Shown here: positions 26,221 to 44,196 of the stretch, piece by piece | Layout of the letters: every line of letters starts with the position of its first letter | Position numbering within the stretch: position 1 is the first letter of the stretch | Source: Struthio camelus | Lineage: Eukaryota > Chordata > Aves > Struthioniformes > Struthionidae | Assembly (NCBI RefSeq): GCF_040807025.1 | Contig: NC_090946.1 | Location: 3,700,001 to 3,764,000, forward strand | Direction: 5' to 3' | Length of the DNA stretch: 64,000 nt | The notes under the pieces: model-generated | What the model was told of the DNA's origin: nothing | Database searches by the model: none | What the model saw: the letters and a program-made list of their open reading frames with translations, nothing else | Program-made: the position numbers and the translations under genes

Positions 26221-26810
26221 GAGCAAATCGAGCGGCCTGAGATGTGGTTAGGCGTTGCCGTCTGTGTGGAGCGCGGGGGCTCTGTGCCCTTCCTTCGAGG
26301 TGCCATCACAGCCAGACTCCGTGAGGTCACAGCGCCGGGCGATGACATCACAGAAGGGGGCGGAGCCCCCAGGCAGCGGCCCTGCCACCCCAATAAAGGC
26401 CGTGCGCACCCGCCGCCTCCCTGCGTGGTGGGCGCCGCGCGTCCCCGCGGCCCTGGCGCTGCCTGCCGCCCTGCGCCAGCGGTGACATTTCAGCCTGACT
26501 CCTGCCCTTTGGCCACAGCCGGGCAGAGACCCCCGCGCCGCAACCCGATCCCATCCCAGGCACGGCGCCACCCCGGGGGCTGGGGACCGCGGGCCCGGAG
26601 GGCCGCTGCCCGGCTCCGCGGCGCCCCGCACGCGGGCTGCCCCCCTCGCCTGTGCCAGCCCCGCCGCCTGGGGACACCAGCTGTTCCCGGCCACCTGCCC
26701 GGCTCCGGTTACCGGCGGGGAGGAAGCAGCGGAGCCGGCGGGGAGCCAGGGCCGGGGCAAGGGAGGTGCTGGCACCCGGGGAGCCCGCGGACAAGGGTGG
26801 CCCTGGAGCC
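26221..26810. other. Unique CpG-rich island between repeats
   Basis: Non-repetitive DNA with CRE-like TGACATCA elements near 26342-26352 and an AATAAA at 26392-26397. It is CpG-rich from about 26400 to 26800. No coding exon or RNA gene was recognised. It could hold a regulatory element or the ends of an unrecognised non-coding transcript. Confidence 0.4.
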
Positions 26811-29800
26811 CCCAAAACCCAGCAAAGCCCCGGCACGGCCTGACACAACTCAGCAGAGCACGACAAAGCCTGAGAAAGCCATGTCCCGCCTGGCACAGCC
26901 TGCAACAGCCCCAAGAAACCCGGCATCCCAAAGCACAGGCTCGCGCGGCGCTACCTGCCTCGGCACAGCCCCGAACAGCTCAAAACAGCCGAACGCAAAC
27001 TGGCACAGCCTAAAACAGCCCCAAACAGCCCAGCAAAATCTGAAACAGCCGAAAAAAGCCCAGCACAGCCTGGCATGACCTGAAAAAGCCCAGCTAGCCC
27101 AGTACAGCCCAAAACCGCTTGACAAAGCCCAAAACAGCCCAGCAGAGCCCAGTCCGGTCCGGAACAAGCTGCCATAAGCCCAGAACAGCCCAGCGCAGCC
27201 CCAAAAATGCCCAGCACAGCCCAGCACCACCCGACAAGCCCGGCACAGCACCAAAAAGCCCAGTATAGCTTAGACCAGCCCAAAACAACTCGAAACAGCC
27301 TGACAAAGCCCAGTCCAGCCTGAAATAGCCCAGCATAGCCTGAAATAGCCCCAAAAAGCTCAGCACAGCCTGGCACTGCCTGAAAAAGCCCAGCACAGGT
27401 CAGAAGAGCCCAGCATAGCCCAACACAGTCTGGCACAGCCCAAAAAAAACCCCAGCACAGCCCAAAATAGTGCAGCGTAGCCCAGCACAGCTCGGACTAG
27501 CCCGAAAAAGGCCAGAGCACCCCAAAACACCCCAGCACAGCCTGAAACAGCCCACTACAGCCCAGCACTGCCTGACAAAGCCCAAAAAGACCCAGCACAG
27601 CCCCCAAAAGCCCAGCACAGCCCAATACAGACTGAAAAAGCCCAGCCCAGCCCAGCCCTGCATAGCTTGGTAAAGACCAGCACATCTTGGCACCAGCTGC
27701 TGCTGCCCAGCTCCACCGGGAAAAGCCCAGCACAGCCAAGCACAGCTCAGCACAGCCCAAAACAGCTCGACACAGCCTGACACAACCCAGCACAGCCCAA
27801 AACAGCCCTAAAAAGCCAACAAGAAGTGCCCAAAAGCCCAGAAAAGCCTCAAATAGTCCAAAAAAAGGCACCAAAAAGTAGCCAAAAAAGCCTGGAAAAA
27901 GCTCCCAAAAGGATGAAAATGCCCTCCAAAATCCCCCAAAGCCCCCAAAGACAAAAAAAGCCCATGAAAGCCCCCAAAAAGACAAAAAAAAGCCCAAGAG
28001 CTGAGGGAAAGCCTCCCAAAGCCCCCCAAAACCAAGAGACCCCCCAAAAGCTCAACAAAGCAAAAAAAAAAAAAGGATCCAAAAAGCCTGAAAAGGCCTA
28101 AAATGCCCTCAAAAGCCCCCTAAATCCCTCACCCCCCCCAAAGCCTAGCATAGACTACCACAGCCCAAGAAAGCCTGGAAAAGCCTGGAAAAGCCCCCCA
28201 AAACCCCCAAGCATCCAAGAAATCCCCTCCAAACTCCCTAAAGGCCAAGAAAGCCTAAAAAAGCCTCAAAACACTCAGAAAGCCCCCCAGAGCCCCCCCC
28301 CAAACCCAGAAAGCTTCAAAAAGCCCCCAAATCCTGAAACAGCCTGAAAAAGCCCCCAAAAGAGAGAAAAGGCCCAGCACAGCCCAAAAAAGCCTGAAGA
28401 ACCTCAAGAAGTCTGAAAAAGCCCAAGAAGTCTGAAAAAGCCCCCAAAAGCCTGAAAAGCCTTGAAAAAAACCAACAGAGCCCTCAAAGCACCAAAAAAG
28501 ACCAAAAAATGTCAAAAAGAGCCAAAAAAGGCCAAGAGTAGAACAGAAAACCTGAAAAAGCCCCCCAAAGCCAGAAAAAGCATAGAAAAGTCCTCAAAAG
28601 CCAAGAAAGCCTAGAAAAGCCTGAAAAAGTCCAGAAAGTCCCAGAAAGCCAAAAAGCCCACCAAAAACCAAAGAAGCCCAAAAAAGCCAAAAATGTTCCC
28701 AAAAGCCCCCAAAGCTCCCCCAGCCCCCAAAAGCCCAAGAAAGTGGAAAAGGCCCTCAAAGGCCCAGAAAAAGTGCACAAAAATCCAGAAAAGTACTCCA
28801 AAAAGCCTAGAAAGATCCAGCATAGGCTGGTACAGCCCAAAAAAACCATGAAGAAGCCTGAAGAACTATGAAAAACACTGAAGAAACCACAAAAAGCCCC
28901 CATAAGAGCCCCCAAAAGCCCAAGAAACACCAAAAAGCCTCCAAAGCTTCCCAAAAGACCCAAAATGCCCCAGAATGCCCAAGAAAGCCCCCAAAGTCCA
29001 AAAAACCTGAAAAAGCTCAAAGAAGCCCGAAAAAGCCCAAAAAAGTGCCAAAACACCTGAACAAGCCTGAAAGTCCCAAGAAATCAATCCCAAAAAGAAA
29101 ATGCCCCTAAAAGCCTGGAAAAGGCCGAAAAAGGGCAAAAAATCCCAAGAGAGCCCCAAAACACCCTCAAATACCCTCAAAAGCTCGGAAAAGCCCCAAA
29201 AGGCCCCCCAAAAAGTCCCAAAAGCTTCCCAACCTCCCAAAAGTCCCAAGAAGCCCAAGAAAGCCCAGAAAAGAATGAAAAAGCCCTAAAAAGCCCTAAA
29301 ATGCCTGAAAGAGCCCAAGAAATCCGAAGAAAGTTCAATAAACCCTGGAAAAGCTCAAGAAAGCCTGAAAAAAAAAGCCTGCTCAAACCCCTGAAAAACC
29401 TCCAAAGCCCCAAAAAGCCCACAGAAGCCCCAAAATGCCCCCAAAAGCCCCCCCAAACCCCCCAAAAGCCCAAGAAAGCCTAAGAAAGCCCCAAATGCCA
29501 GAAAAGCTTGGAAAAGTCCAGGACAGACCAAAAACCCCAGATAAGCACCAAAAGCCTGGAAAAGGCCCCCAAAAGCTCAAAAATGCCCAGGAAAGCCATA
29601 AAAGGCAAATAAAACCCTCCAAAACCTCCCCAAAAGCCCTCCCAAAAAACAGAAAAGCCCTGAAAAAACAAAGAAAAAGTCCCAAAGCCCCAAAATATCC
29701 AAAAATGTGCCAAAAGACCCCCAACATCCAAAAATGCTTTGAAGAAGAAAGCCTGAAAAAGCCCAAGAAAGTCTCAAAATGCTCAAAAATCCCAAGAAAT

Positions 29801-30680
29801 CCCAAGAAATCCCAAGAAAGCCCCCAAAACCTGAAAAAGCTTCCCAAAGCCCCCCAAAGCCCAGAAAAGCTCAGGAAAGCCCCCAAATCCCAAGAAAGGC
29901 TAAGAAAGACCAAGAAAACTCCCACAACTAGAAAAGCCAAAAAAGCCCTCAAAAGCCCAGAAAAAACAAAAAAGCCACAGAAAGCCCCCAAAAGCCCCTA
30001 AACACCTGGAAAAGCTCAAGAAAGACCCCAAAAAGCCCTTCAAAGTTCTCCAAAGTCCAAAAAGGCCCCCCAAAGCCCCTCAAAGTCCCAAGAAGTCCAA
30101 GAAAGCCCCAAAAAGCTCAAAAAGCCCCCAAACATCCCCCAAGGCCCAAGAAATCTGAAGAAGCCCCCTCCAAAGCCTCTAAATACCCCAAAATGCCCAA
30201 AAGTTCCCCATAGCCCTAAAATGCCCAAGAACACCCCGAAAATCAAAGAGAAAGACCAAAAAAAGCCAAAAACACTCCCCAAAGCCTGAAAATCCCAAGA
30301 AATCCACAAAAATCTGGAAAAGCCCCAAAAATCCCTCCAAAGCCCCCAAAAGCCTGAAAAAGCCCAAGAAAGCCCCTGAAAGTCCAAGAAAGTCCAAGAA
30401 AGTCCAAAAATGCCAGAAAAAGTGCAAAAAAGACCAGATAAGCACCCACAATCCCAAGAAAGCCCAAGAAAGCTCAAGAAAACCCAAAAATGCCCAGGAA
30501 AATCATAAAAGGTAAAAAAAGAGAGCCCCCCCCAAAGGTCCCCCAGCAAAGCCTAGTGTAGCCCAGAGCAGCCTGAAAAAGCGCAGCAAAGCCCAGCACC
30601 ACCCGATGCAGCCCAGCCCAGCCCAGTATAGCCCAGCACAACCCGGCACAACCCAACGCAGCCTTGTGCCACCCAGCAAA
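26811..30680. repeat. 3.9-kb T-poor A-tract repeat (AAAAGCCC)
   Basis: Irregular short repeat of 9-15 bp. The left part (26.8-27.8 kb) is dominated by CAGCCCAGCACAGCCCAAAA and the right part by AAAAAGCCCCCAAAAGCCC. The plus strand is A/C-rich with isolated Gs and almost no T. A4-A6 tracts recur about every 10-15 bp. Lys/Pro (plus) and Phe/Gly/Leu/Trp (minus) open frames are by-products; no domain is visible. Confidence 0.9.
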
Positions 30681-31114
30681 GCCCAAAACAGCCCAGTGGC
30701 GATGGGGACAGGGACCAGCTGCGGACTGCGGCATGGGGACATGGACTGACTGGGGGTCAGAGGGGCACAGACAAGGACCAAGTGGATAGGGTTGTGGGCT
30801 GGTTGAAGTCAGTTGCACGAGGACTTGCTGGGACAAGGGATGGGGACCGGGACCGGCTGGGGATGTGGGAGACAGGGACCAGTTGGCGAACAGGGAGACA
30901 GGATGGGGAAAGGCTGGGGCTGAGGGGGACCAGGACCGGCTGGGGATGGGGACATGGACCAGCTGGGGACAGGGACGGGCACCTGGACCGGCTGCGGGCA
31001 AGGAGACAGGGATGGGGACCAGCTGGCGGTGAGGGGCACAGGGAGCAGCTGGGGATGGGAACAAGGACCAGCTAGGGATGGGATGGGGATCTTCTGGGGA
31101 CTTTGGGACAAGGA
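30681..31114. repeat. GGGGACAGGGACCAGCTGGG minisatellite, left part
   Basis: About 14 units of 22-40 bp built on GACAGGGACCAGCTGGGGA with variants ACCGGCTGGGGATGGGGAC. It runs straight into the CR1 element at about 31115, and the same repeat resumes on the far side at about 33815. The CR1 therefore appears to have inserted into this array. Confidence 0.85.
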
Positions 31115-33813
31115 CTTGAATGTCGTCATGGATGGGTATGTGCTTTTTAGGCAAGACAGGCCAGGAAGGCGAGGTGGTGGAGTTGCCCTTTATGTGAGGG
31201 AGCAACTAGAATGTATAGTGCTCTGCCTGGGGTGGGGTGGGGTGGATGAAGAGCAAGTTGCGAGCCTATGGGTAAGGCTTAAAGGGGAGGCTAACGTGGG
31301 TGACATGGTGGTGGGGGGGGGGTTTACTGCAGGCCACCCGATCAGGAAGAGGCAGTCGAGGAGGCCTTCTGCAGACAGCTGGAAGTAGCCTCACGCTCAC
31401 AGGCCCTGGTTCTCATGGGGGACTTCAAGCACCCTGACATCTGCTGAGAAGAGAAAGCCCAGCTAGACACAAAGAGTCGAGGAGGTTCCTGCAGAGCATT
31501 GAGGAGAACTTCTTGACCCAGGGGGTGGCGATGCCAACAAGGAGAGGTGTGCTGCTGCACCTGGTTCTAACAAACAAAGAAGGTCTAGTTGGAGACGTGA
31601 AGGCTGGGGGCAGCCTTGGCTGCAGTGACCGTGCGATGGTAGAGTTCAGGATCCTGCGAGGAGGAAGCAGTAGAATGGCAACGCTGGACTTGAGGAGAGC
31701 TAACGTTGGCCTCTTCAGGGACCTACCTAGGGGACTGTCATGGGGTAAGGCCCCAGAAGGAAGGGGGGTCCAGGAGAGCTGGTTAACATTCAAGTATCAC
31801 TTCCAGCAGGCTCAAGACGGGTGCATCCCGCTGAGTAAGAAGTCGAGCAAAGTGGGCCGGAGAGCTGCATGGCTGAGCAATGCAGCAAAACTCCTGCACA
31901 GACTCCTTCTGTGTGAGTCCTGGCAAAACTCCAACAGAAGAAGGAAGTCTACAGAATGTGGCAAAGGGGACAGGCCACTTGGGAGGAACATAGGGACGTT
32001 GATAGAGTGTGCAGGGATGCGACAAGGAAGGCTAAGGCCCCTTTGGAATTAAATCTGGCAAGGGATGTCAAGGAGACTAAGAAGGGGTTCTTCAAATACA
32101 TCAATAGCAAAAGGAAGACTAGGGAAAACTTCAGACCCTGGGGACAAGAGAGAACGTCTGGAGAAAGGAAGACTCCTCCCCTTGGTGCAGGAGGATGGGG
32201 TTAGAGATTATTTGGGCAAACTTGACAGCCACAAACCCATGGGCCCGCTGGGATGCACCCCCCCGCCCCCCACCCCTGAGTGCTGCGGGAGCTGGCGGAT
32301 GTTATTGCTAGGCCGCTCTCCATCATTGTGGCAAGGTCCTGGAGAACAGGAGAGGTGCCTGAGGCCTGGAAGAAAGCCAGCGTCACGCCAGTCTTCCCAA
32401 AGGGCAAGAAGGAGGAGGCAGGAACCGCCAGGCCTGTCAGCCTCACCTGCATCGCTGGAAAGGTGATGGAACAACTCCTGCTGGAGGTCCTCGCCAAGCA
32501 TGAGGAGGACAAGAAGGTGAGCAGGAGTAGTGAGCATGGCTTCAGCAAAGGGAAGTGATGCTTGAGCAATGTGCTAGCCTTCTGTGCTGGAAGGACTGGC
32601 TGGGTAGGTGAGGGCAGAGCAGTGGCTGTTGTCTCCCTGGACTTCAGCGAGGCTTTGGACGCTGCCTGCCATCACATCCTCCCAGGTGAACTGAGGAAGT
32701 GTGGCTGAGATGAGTGTGCAGTGAGGTGGATGGAGAACTGGCTGGCTGGCAGAGCTCGGAGGGTGGTGGTGAGTGGCGCAGAGTCTAGTTGGAGGCCTGT
32801 AGCTGGCGGTGTGCCGCAGGGGTCAGTGCTGGCTCCAGTCTTGTTCAATGTCTTCCTCGAGGAGCTGGAGGAAGGCACAGAGTGCCCCCTCAGCAAGTTT
32901 GCTGATGCTCCAAAGGTGAGCAGAGTGGCTGACACACCAGGAGGCTGCGCTGCCATGCCGAGGCACCTGGGCAGGCTGGCGAGCTGGGCGGAGGGGAACC
33001 TGCTGCAGTTCAACAAAGGCAAGGGTAAGGTGCTGCACCTAGGGAGGAAGACCCACACCCCCCCACAAGCAGCAGGACAGGCTTGGGGGAGGGAGGGAGG
33101 GAGAGAGAGTGGGGGGGCTGACCTGCTGGAAAGCAGCTCTGCAGAGAAGGAGCTGGGAGTGCTGGAGGACAAGTGAAGCATGAGGCAGCAATGTGGCCTT
33201 GTGGCCGAGAAGGCCAAGGGGATCCTGGGGTGCCTGAGGAAGAGTGTTGCCAGCAGGTGGAGGGCGGTGCTCCTCCCCATCTCCTCAGCCCTGGTGTGGC
33301 CACATGTGGAGTAGTGGCTCCAATTCTGGGCTCCCCAGTACGAGAGAGAGAGAGACATGACACTACTGGAGCGAGTTCAGTGGAGGGCTACAAAGAGGAT
33401 GGGGGGAGGGGGGACTGGAGCATCTCTCCTCTGCAGAAAGGCTGCGAGAAGAGACGACTGAGCGGCGATCTCATCAACGTGTCCAAGTATCTGGAGGGAG
33501 GCTGTCGCGAGGATGGGGGGCCAGGCTCGTCTCCGTGGTGGCCAGTGACAGGACAAGAGGCAACGGGCAGAAACTGGAAGCCAGGAAGTTCCATCTGGAC
33601 CTGAGGACAAGCTTCTTTCCGGAGAGGGTGACTGAGCACTGGACCAGGTTGCCCAGAGAGGTAGTGGAGTCTCCTTCGCTGGAGCTATTCAAAACCCGCC
33701 TGGAGGCGATCCTGGGAAATAGCCTGTAGAGGACCCTGCTTGAGCAGGGGGATTGGACTAGATGATCTGCAGAGGGCCCTTCCAACCTCAGCTCTTCTGT
33801 GCGTCTGTGACAT
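31115..33813 (+). mobile_element. CR1 LINE, 5'-truncated, about 2.7 kb
   Basis: Starts inside the endonuclease region (RQDRPGRRGGGVALYVREQL) and continues with GLVGDVKAGGSLGCSD, FFKYINSKRKTREN, reverse transcriptase pieces ([57 protein letters not shown]) and [20 protein letters not shown]. It ends with the typical CR1 3' segment GGACTAGATGATCTGCAGAG and CCTTCCAACCTCAG. The reading frame is broken by several frameshifts and stops, the RT active-site region reads FADAPKV rather than FADDTKL, and a segment between the endonuclease and RT parts is missing. It is inactive and moderately old. Confidence 0.93.
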
Positions 33814-34125
33814 GGAGCAGCTGGGCGTGGGATGGGGACCTGCTGGGGACTTTGGGACAAGGACACGGACCGGCTGGGGGTTGGGTGGAAGCAGGACCTT
33901 CCGGGGATGGGGACAGGTTAGTGAGGGGGCTGGGACCCGCTGGGGGCGAGGGGGACGCGGACCGGCTGAGGACGGGGAACGGGGACAGAGACCAGCTTGG
34001 GGTGGTGGGGCTGGGCACCTGGCCTGGCTACAGGGGCAGGGCAGCAGCACCGTGAGGGGACAGCAGACGGGGACGGGATGGGGGCGAGGGGGACCGGGCC
34101 CTGCTGCCGACAGGGGTACGGGCAC
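33814..34125. repeat. ACCGGCTGGGGACGGGGACA minisatellite, middle part
   Basis: Continuation of the minisatellite left of the CR1. CTGGGGACTTTGGGACAAGG occurs on both sides of the element (about 31096 and 33845). The array ends at the CpG promoter of RPS6KB2. Confidence 0.8.
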
Positions 34126-34521
34126 AGGGCGTGAGGACACGGCCCGGCCGGCGCAGCCCCGCGCGCTGCCCCAGGGCCGGGCCGGGCCCGCCCCGCCCCG
34201 CCCCGCCCCGCCCCGCCGCCCACCGCTCCGCTCCGCTCCGCCCACCCTGGGCCGGACTCCGCCTCCCGCCGGGCCCCGCCCCGGGACGGACTCCGCCTCC
34301 CGCCGGGCCCCGCCCCGGGACGGACTCCGCCTCCCGCCGGGCCCCGCCCCGGGACGGACTCCGCCTCCCGCCGGGCGCCGAGGGCCGCCCCCGCCTCCCA
34401 GCGCGCCCCGCGGCGGGGATGCCGCCGGGTGTCCCCGCGTGACGCGGGCGCGCGCGCGGCGCGGCAGTGACGCGGCGGGTGGGCGGGGCGGGCCCGCCGG
34501 GGGTCCCGGTGCGGCGGCGTC
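34126..34521 (+). promoter_or_regulatory. RPS6KB2: RPS6KB2 CpG promoter with 34-bp GC-box repeats
   Basis: Dense CpG DNA with stacked GC boxes (CCCCGCCCCGCCCCGCCCC near 34190-34215). Four near-identical 34-bp units follow (about 34253-34385), each with GGACTCCGCCTCCCGCCGGG and CCCCGCCCCGGGA. There is no TATA box. The start codon follows at 34522 in the context GGCGGCGTCATGG. Confidence 0.8.
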
Positions 34522-40817
<6,296 letters not shown>

Positions 40818-41189
40818 GGGCGGTGGGGGGGAGGCTGGGGACGGGGTGGGGGCGGGCGACCCAGGTGAAGGAGGGGGATCCTCTGGCCAGGGTCCGGCTT
40901 AGCCCTCGAAGGGGGTCCTGCCCCACGGCAGAGGGCCCGGGTGCCCGCTGTGGGGCTGAGCAGGCGCCCCACAGAGCTGCTTGCGCTGGCATGGGGTGCG
41001 GGGGGAGGGCGCTCCCCAGGGGGCTGGTAACGTACCCCACTCTCACTGCTGCCAATCATGGTCTTTTTGGAGGGCGGGGGTCGCGGCCCCCCCTCCGTGC
41101 GGTGCGGGCAAGGCCCCGTGGCACCGTGCCCCCCCGCCGGGGCGGGCGCGGGCTGGGGGTGCCCCTGCCCTGCTGCTGGATCTGTGCCA

Positions 41190-41195
41190 ATTAAA
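41190..41195 (+). promoter_or_regulatory. RPS6KB2: Probable RPS6KB2 poly(A) signal ATTAAA
   Basis: ATTAAA, the commonest variant hexamer, lies 373 nt past the RPS6KB2 stop codon, followed by GGACTTTGATC and a GT-rich stretch (GTGGGTGG...GTGCTGGGGTGG) suited to cleavage-factor binding. Confidence 0.7.
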
Positions 41196-41447
41196 GGACT
41201 TTGATCAGTCGTGGGTGGCCCCTGTGCTGGGGTGGAGGTGTGGGGCAGCCCCCCGCCTGCTGCGGGAGGGTGCTGGGGTTGGGGGGGGGCGAGGGGCTGG
41301 GCCCCCACGTGTAGGCTCCGTCCCCTCCCCAGGCTCCGCCCTCATCTCCAGGCCACACCCCCTTCGTCAAGCCACGCCCCCTTCCCCTAAGCCACACCCC
41401 CGTCAAGCCCACAGATGGGGCAGGGCACGGAAGGGCAGATCTGCTCT

Positions 41448-41453
41448 TTTATT
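41448..41453 (-). promoter_or_regulatory. PTPRCAP: Probable PTPRCAP poly(A) signal AATAAA
   Basis: The reverse complement of TTTATT reads AATAAA, about 320 nt past the PTPRCAP stop. RPS6KB2 and PTPRCAP converge here, but their predicted 3' ends stay about 230 bp apart. The stretch between holds a few CCACACCCCC/CCACGCCCCC repeats. Confidence 0.7.
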
Positions 41454-41773
41454 GGTCGGCCACTGCAGCTGCACAGCCAATGAGGAGCCTCCGCGGGGGG
41501 CGGGCGCCCACAGGCTGCCGGGCCCTGGGGAGGGGGCGCAGTGGGGTCCGGGGTTGGGGAGGCGGCGGCTGGGGCTCAGGGCAGAGCATGGCGGCCGGCG
41601 GGCTGGCCCCACAGCCAAGCGTCCCCCTGGGGAGGGTGTTCCCCCCCGGCAGGGTGTCGCCAAGGGTAAGGCGTCCTCCTGGGCTGGGGGACCCCTCAGG
41701 CAGGGTGCCACCCCCCCCAGGACAGGGCGTCCCCCTGGGCAGGGGGACCGCGCAGGCCATGCTGCGCGTGGCC

Positions 41774-44196
41774 TCAGAGGACGGTGACATGGGGCCGCGT
41801 GTCCCCCCAAGCTGCCGTCCCCGAGAAGGCATGGAGGTCGCTGAGCAGGGCCTCGGCACTGCCGCCCGCCGCCTGCCCCGCGGGTGGGGGGCTCCCATCC
41901 AGGTCTGCGGGCTCTGCACCCTGGGCGCCATCTGCCTCTGTGTCCAAGGTGGCCGTGACCTCCTCCTCCTCCTCTTCCTCCTCCTTCTCCTCCTCCTGTC
42001 CGGCCACCTCATCCGCCCGGTGCTGATCCTGGGGCGGCGGCATCAGCTCCTCCTCCTCATCGCGAGGGGCCCCCGCCACGTCCTGCTCCCCGTCCCCGTC
42101 CCGCGCCCCCAGGCCACCGCGTCCCTGCAGGCGGCTCCAGTGGCCCCGCAGCACTGCCAGCGCCCGGCGGCCCAGGGGCCGGGGGTGGTATCGCCCGGCC
42201 GAGAGGCGGCAGAGGTGGTGCCAGGCCAGGGCCAGCCCCACGGCCAGGCAGAGCAGGACGCCCAGCAGGACCCCCACGGCCCGGTCGCTGCGGCTGGCCG
42301 CCGGCTCGGAGGCAGCCACCAGCCCGGGCAGCGTCAGCAGCACCAGCTCCGGGGGCCGCGGGTAGCCCCGCGCCGCAGCCTGTGGGAGGGCGGCGCTGGG
42401 TCAGGCGACCCGGCGGGCGCCGTGCCTCTTCCCTGCCACCCGCTGCCGTGGGGTTTCCCCGCACGGCAATGCCGTCCCGCTCCCGTCCCCATCCCGGAAA
42501 GGGGCAGGCCGGGCCCGGGGTAAAGGGCAGTGGGACCGAGGCGGGGGGATGGGGCTGCAGCATCACGCAAGGTGCCCCCCCCCCCATCCCCCTGCCGCCA
42601 CCCCCAGCGTCTCCCCTGGGCAGGTGCCCACGCCAGCCCCCGTGACGGGAAGCTGCGGTCGTCGGGTGGCTGCAGCACCTGCAGCCGCAGCGGGGAGGGG
42701 GGGCTGGGCCTGCCACCCCCGCACAGCCCCACAGCTCTGCACAGCCCCACAGCCCTGCGAGCCTCCTCCCCTGCACAGCCCCATAGCTCCTCACAGCCCC
42801 CAGCCCTGCGAGCCTCCTCCCCTGCGCAGCCCCACGGCTCTGCACAGCCCCACGGCCCTGCGAGCCTCCTCCCCTGCGCAGCCCCACGGCTCTGCACAGC
42901 CCTGCGAGCATCCCCCCCCGCACAGCCCCATGGCTCTGCACAGCCCCACAGCCCTGCGAGCCTCCTCTCCTGCGCAGCCCCACGGCTCTGCACAGCCCCA
43001 CGGCCCTGCGAGCATCCTCCCCTGTGCAGCCCCACGGCTCTGCACAGCCCCACGGCCCTGCGAGCATCCTCCCCTGTGCAGCCCCATGGCTCTGCACAGC
43101 CCTGCGAGCATCCTCCCCTGTGCAGCCCCATGGCTCTGCACAGCCCTGCAAGCAGCCTCCCCTGTGCAGCCCATAGCTCTGCACAGCCCCACAGCCCTGC
43201 GAGCATCCTCCCCTGCGCAGCCCCATAGCTCCTCACAGCCCCCAGCCCTGCGAGCATCCTCCCCTGTGCAGCCCCACGGCTCTGCACAGCCCCACAGCTC
43301 TGCGAGCATCCTCCCCTGCGCAGCCCCATGGCTCTGCACAGCCCCACGGCTCTGCGAGCCTCCTCCCCTGTGCAGCCCCACAGCTCTGCACAGCCCTGCG
43401 AGCCTCCTCCCCTGCACAGCCCCACGGCTCTGCACAGCCCCACGGCCCTGCGAGCATCCTCCCCTGTGCAGCCCCATAGCTCCTCACAGCCTCACGGCCC
43501 TGCGAGCGGCCTCCCCTGCGCAGCCCCATAGCTCCTCACAGCCCTGCACACCCCATCACCCTGCCCCACAGCACCTGCAAGGCCATGATGCAGCAACATC
43601 CCCCACAGCTGCACAGTGCCTACCCCTCTCCCCCTCCATCCCCACCCCAGCAGCTCCAGAAGCATTGGCTCAACCCATAACCCTGTGCCCTCCCCTCCCC
43701 CCCGGCCCCACACAGCCCCATAGCAGCTGCCCTGGTCTCATCGCTCTGCCTGGCCCCATGGAGCCCAATGGCACCTGCATCCCCCCCCCCCCAAGCTCCT
43801 AGCCCCTGCCTGCACCACCCCTACAGTGCCATAGCACCTGCACAGCCCTGCAACCCTACAGCAGCAGCACAGCCCCACACCCCATAGCACCTTCCCCAGA
43901 GTCCTGCTGGGGGGGGGGGGGGGGCAGAGAGGGGGCTGAATTTGGATGAACAATGGAAACTCCTTCCCCCCCCCCGGAAAAAAAAAAAAAAAAAAACCAC
44001 CTGAGTTGAGCTGGGGAAACCGAGGCTGGAGCCACGCATGGGGCAGGGGCTCCTTAGGGGGCAGGAGGTGTGTTAGAAGCCCCCACATCCCATTCTCAGA
44101 GACCAACCCCAGCCCGGTCCCATGGGCCCTCATTCCCCCCCCCCCCCAAGCACCCTGGACCCCCTCCCATCAGCCCACTTTTAGGAAGCTCACCAT
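41774..44196 (-). CDS. PTPRCAP: PTPRCAP, CD45-associated protein (CD45-AP/LPAP)
   Basis: Small single-pass membrane protein of lymphocytes that binds the CD45 phosphatase. The main exon is 41774-42379. The start codon is proposed at 44194-44196, where ATG is followed at once by GTGAGC and would splice to the acceptor at 42380. The product is then 202 aa (human 206). Residues 1-24 look like a signal peptide (ELVLLTLPGLVAAS) and 34-53 are the membrane segment (AVGVLLGVLLCLAVGLALAW). A cytoplasmic acidic stretch (EEEKEEEEEEEE) comes from a CTC/CTT microsatellite. The conserved C-terminal AGGSAEALLSDLHAFSGTAA matches the family. The body is certain; the one-codon first exon is inferred from the donor motif, phase and final length. 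The intron contains a 49-bp-type minisatellite. A shorter ATG before a GTGGGG donor near 44493 is a weaker alternative. Confidence 0.85.
42720..43550. repeat. Minisatellite in PTPRCAP intron
   Basis: About 17-18 units of 35-51 bp with CCCTGCGAGCATCCTCCCCT, GTGCAGCCCCA and CGGCTCTGCACAGCCCCA. Units differ by deletions of the GCTCTGCACAGCC segment. Open frames of 296-417 aa through it have no domain. Confidence 0.92.
43551..44193. other. Low-complexity rest of the PTPRCAP intron
   Basis: C-rich DNA with scattered CACAGCCCC words, an 18-A run at about 43979-43996 and G/C homopolymers of 9-13 bases. No exon or RNA gene is seen. Confidence 0.5.

Noticed and set aside
27826-30467. Lys/Pro-rich (plus) and Phe/Gly/Trp-rich (minus) open frames
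   Set aside because: Translations of the AAAAGCCC repeat; unrelated to histone H1 or antifreeze-type proteins apart from composition.
26811-30680. Interstitial telomeric DNA
   Set aside because: The strand reads GGGCTTTT-like words, not TTAGGG, and spacing is irregular.
42057-43802. Open frames of 370-417 aa around the PTPRCAP intron
   Set aside because: Translation of the 35-51-bp minisatellite; the true PTPRCAP exon uses another frame with a conserved C-terminus.
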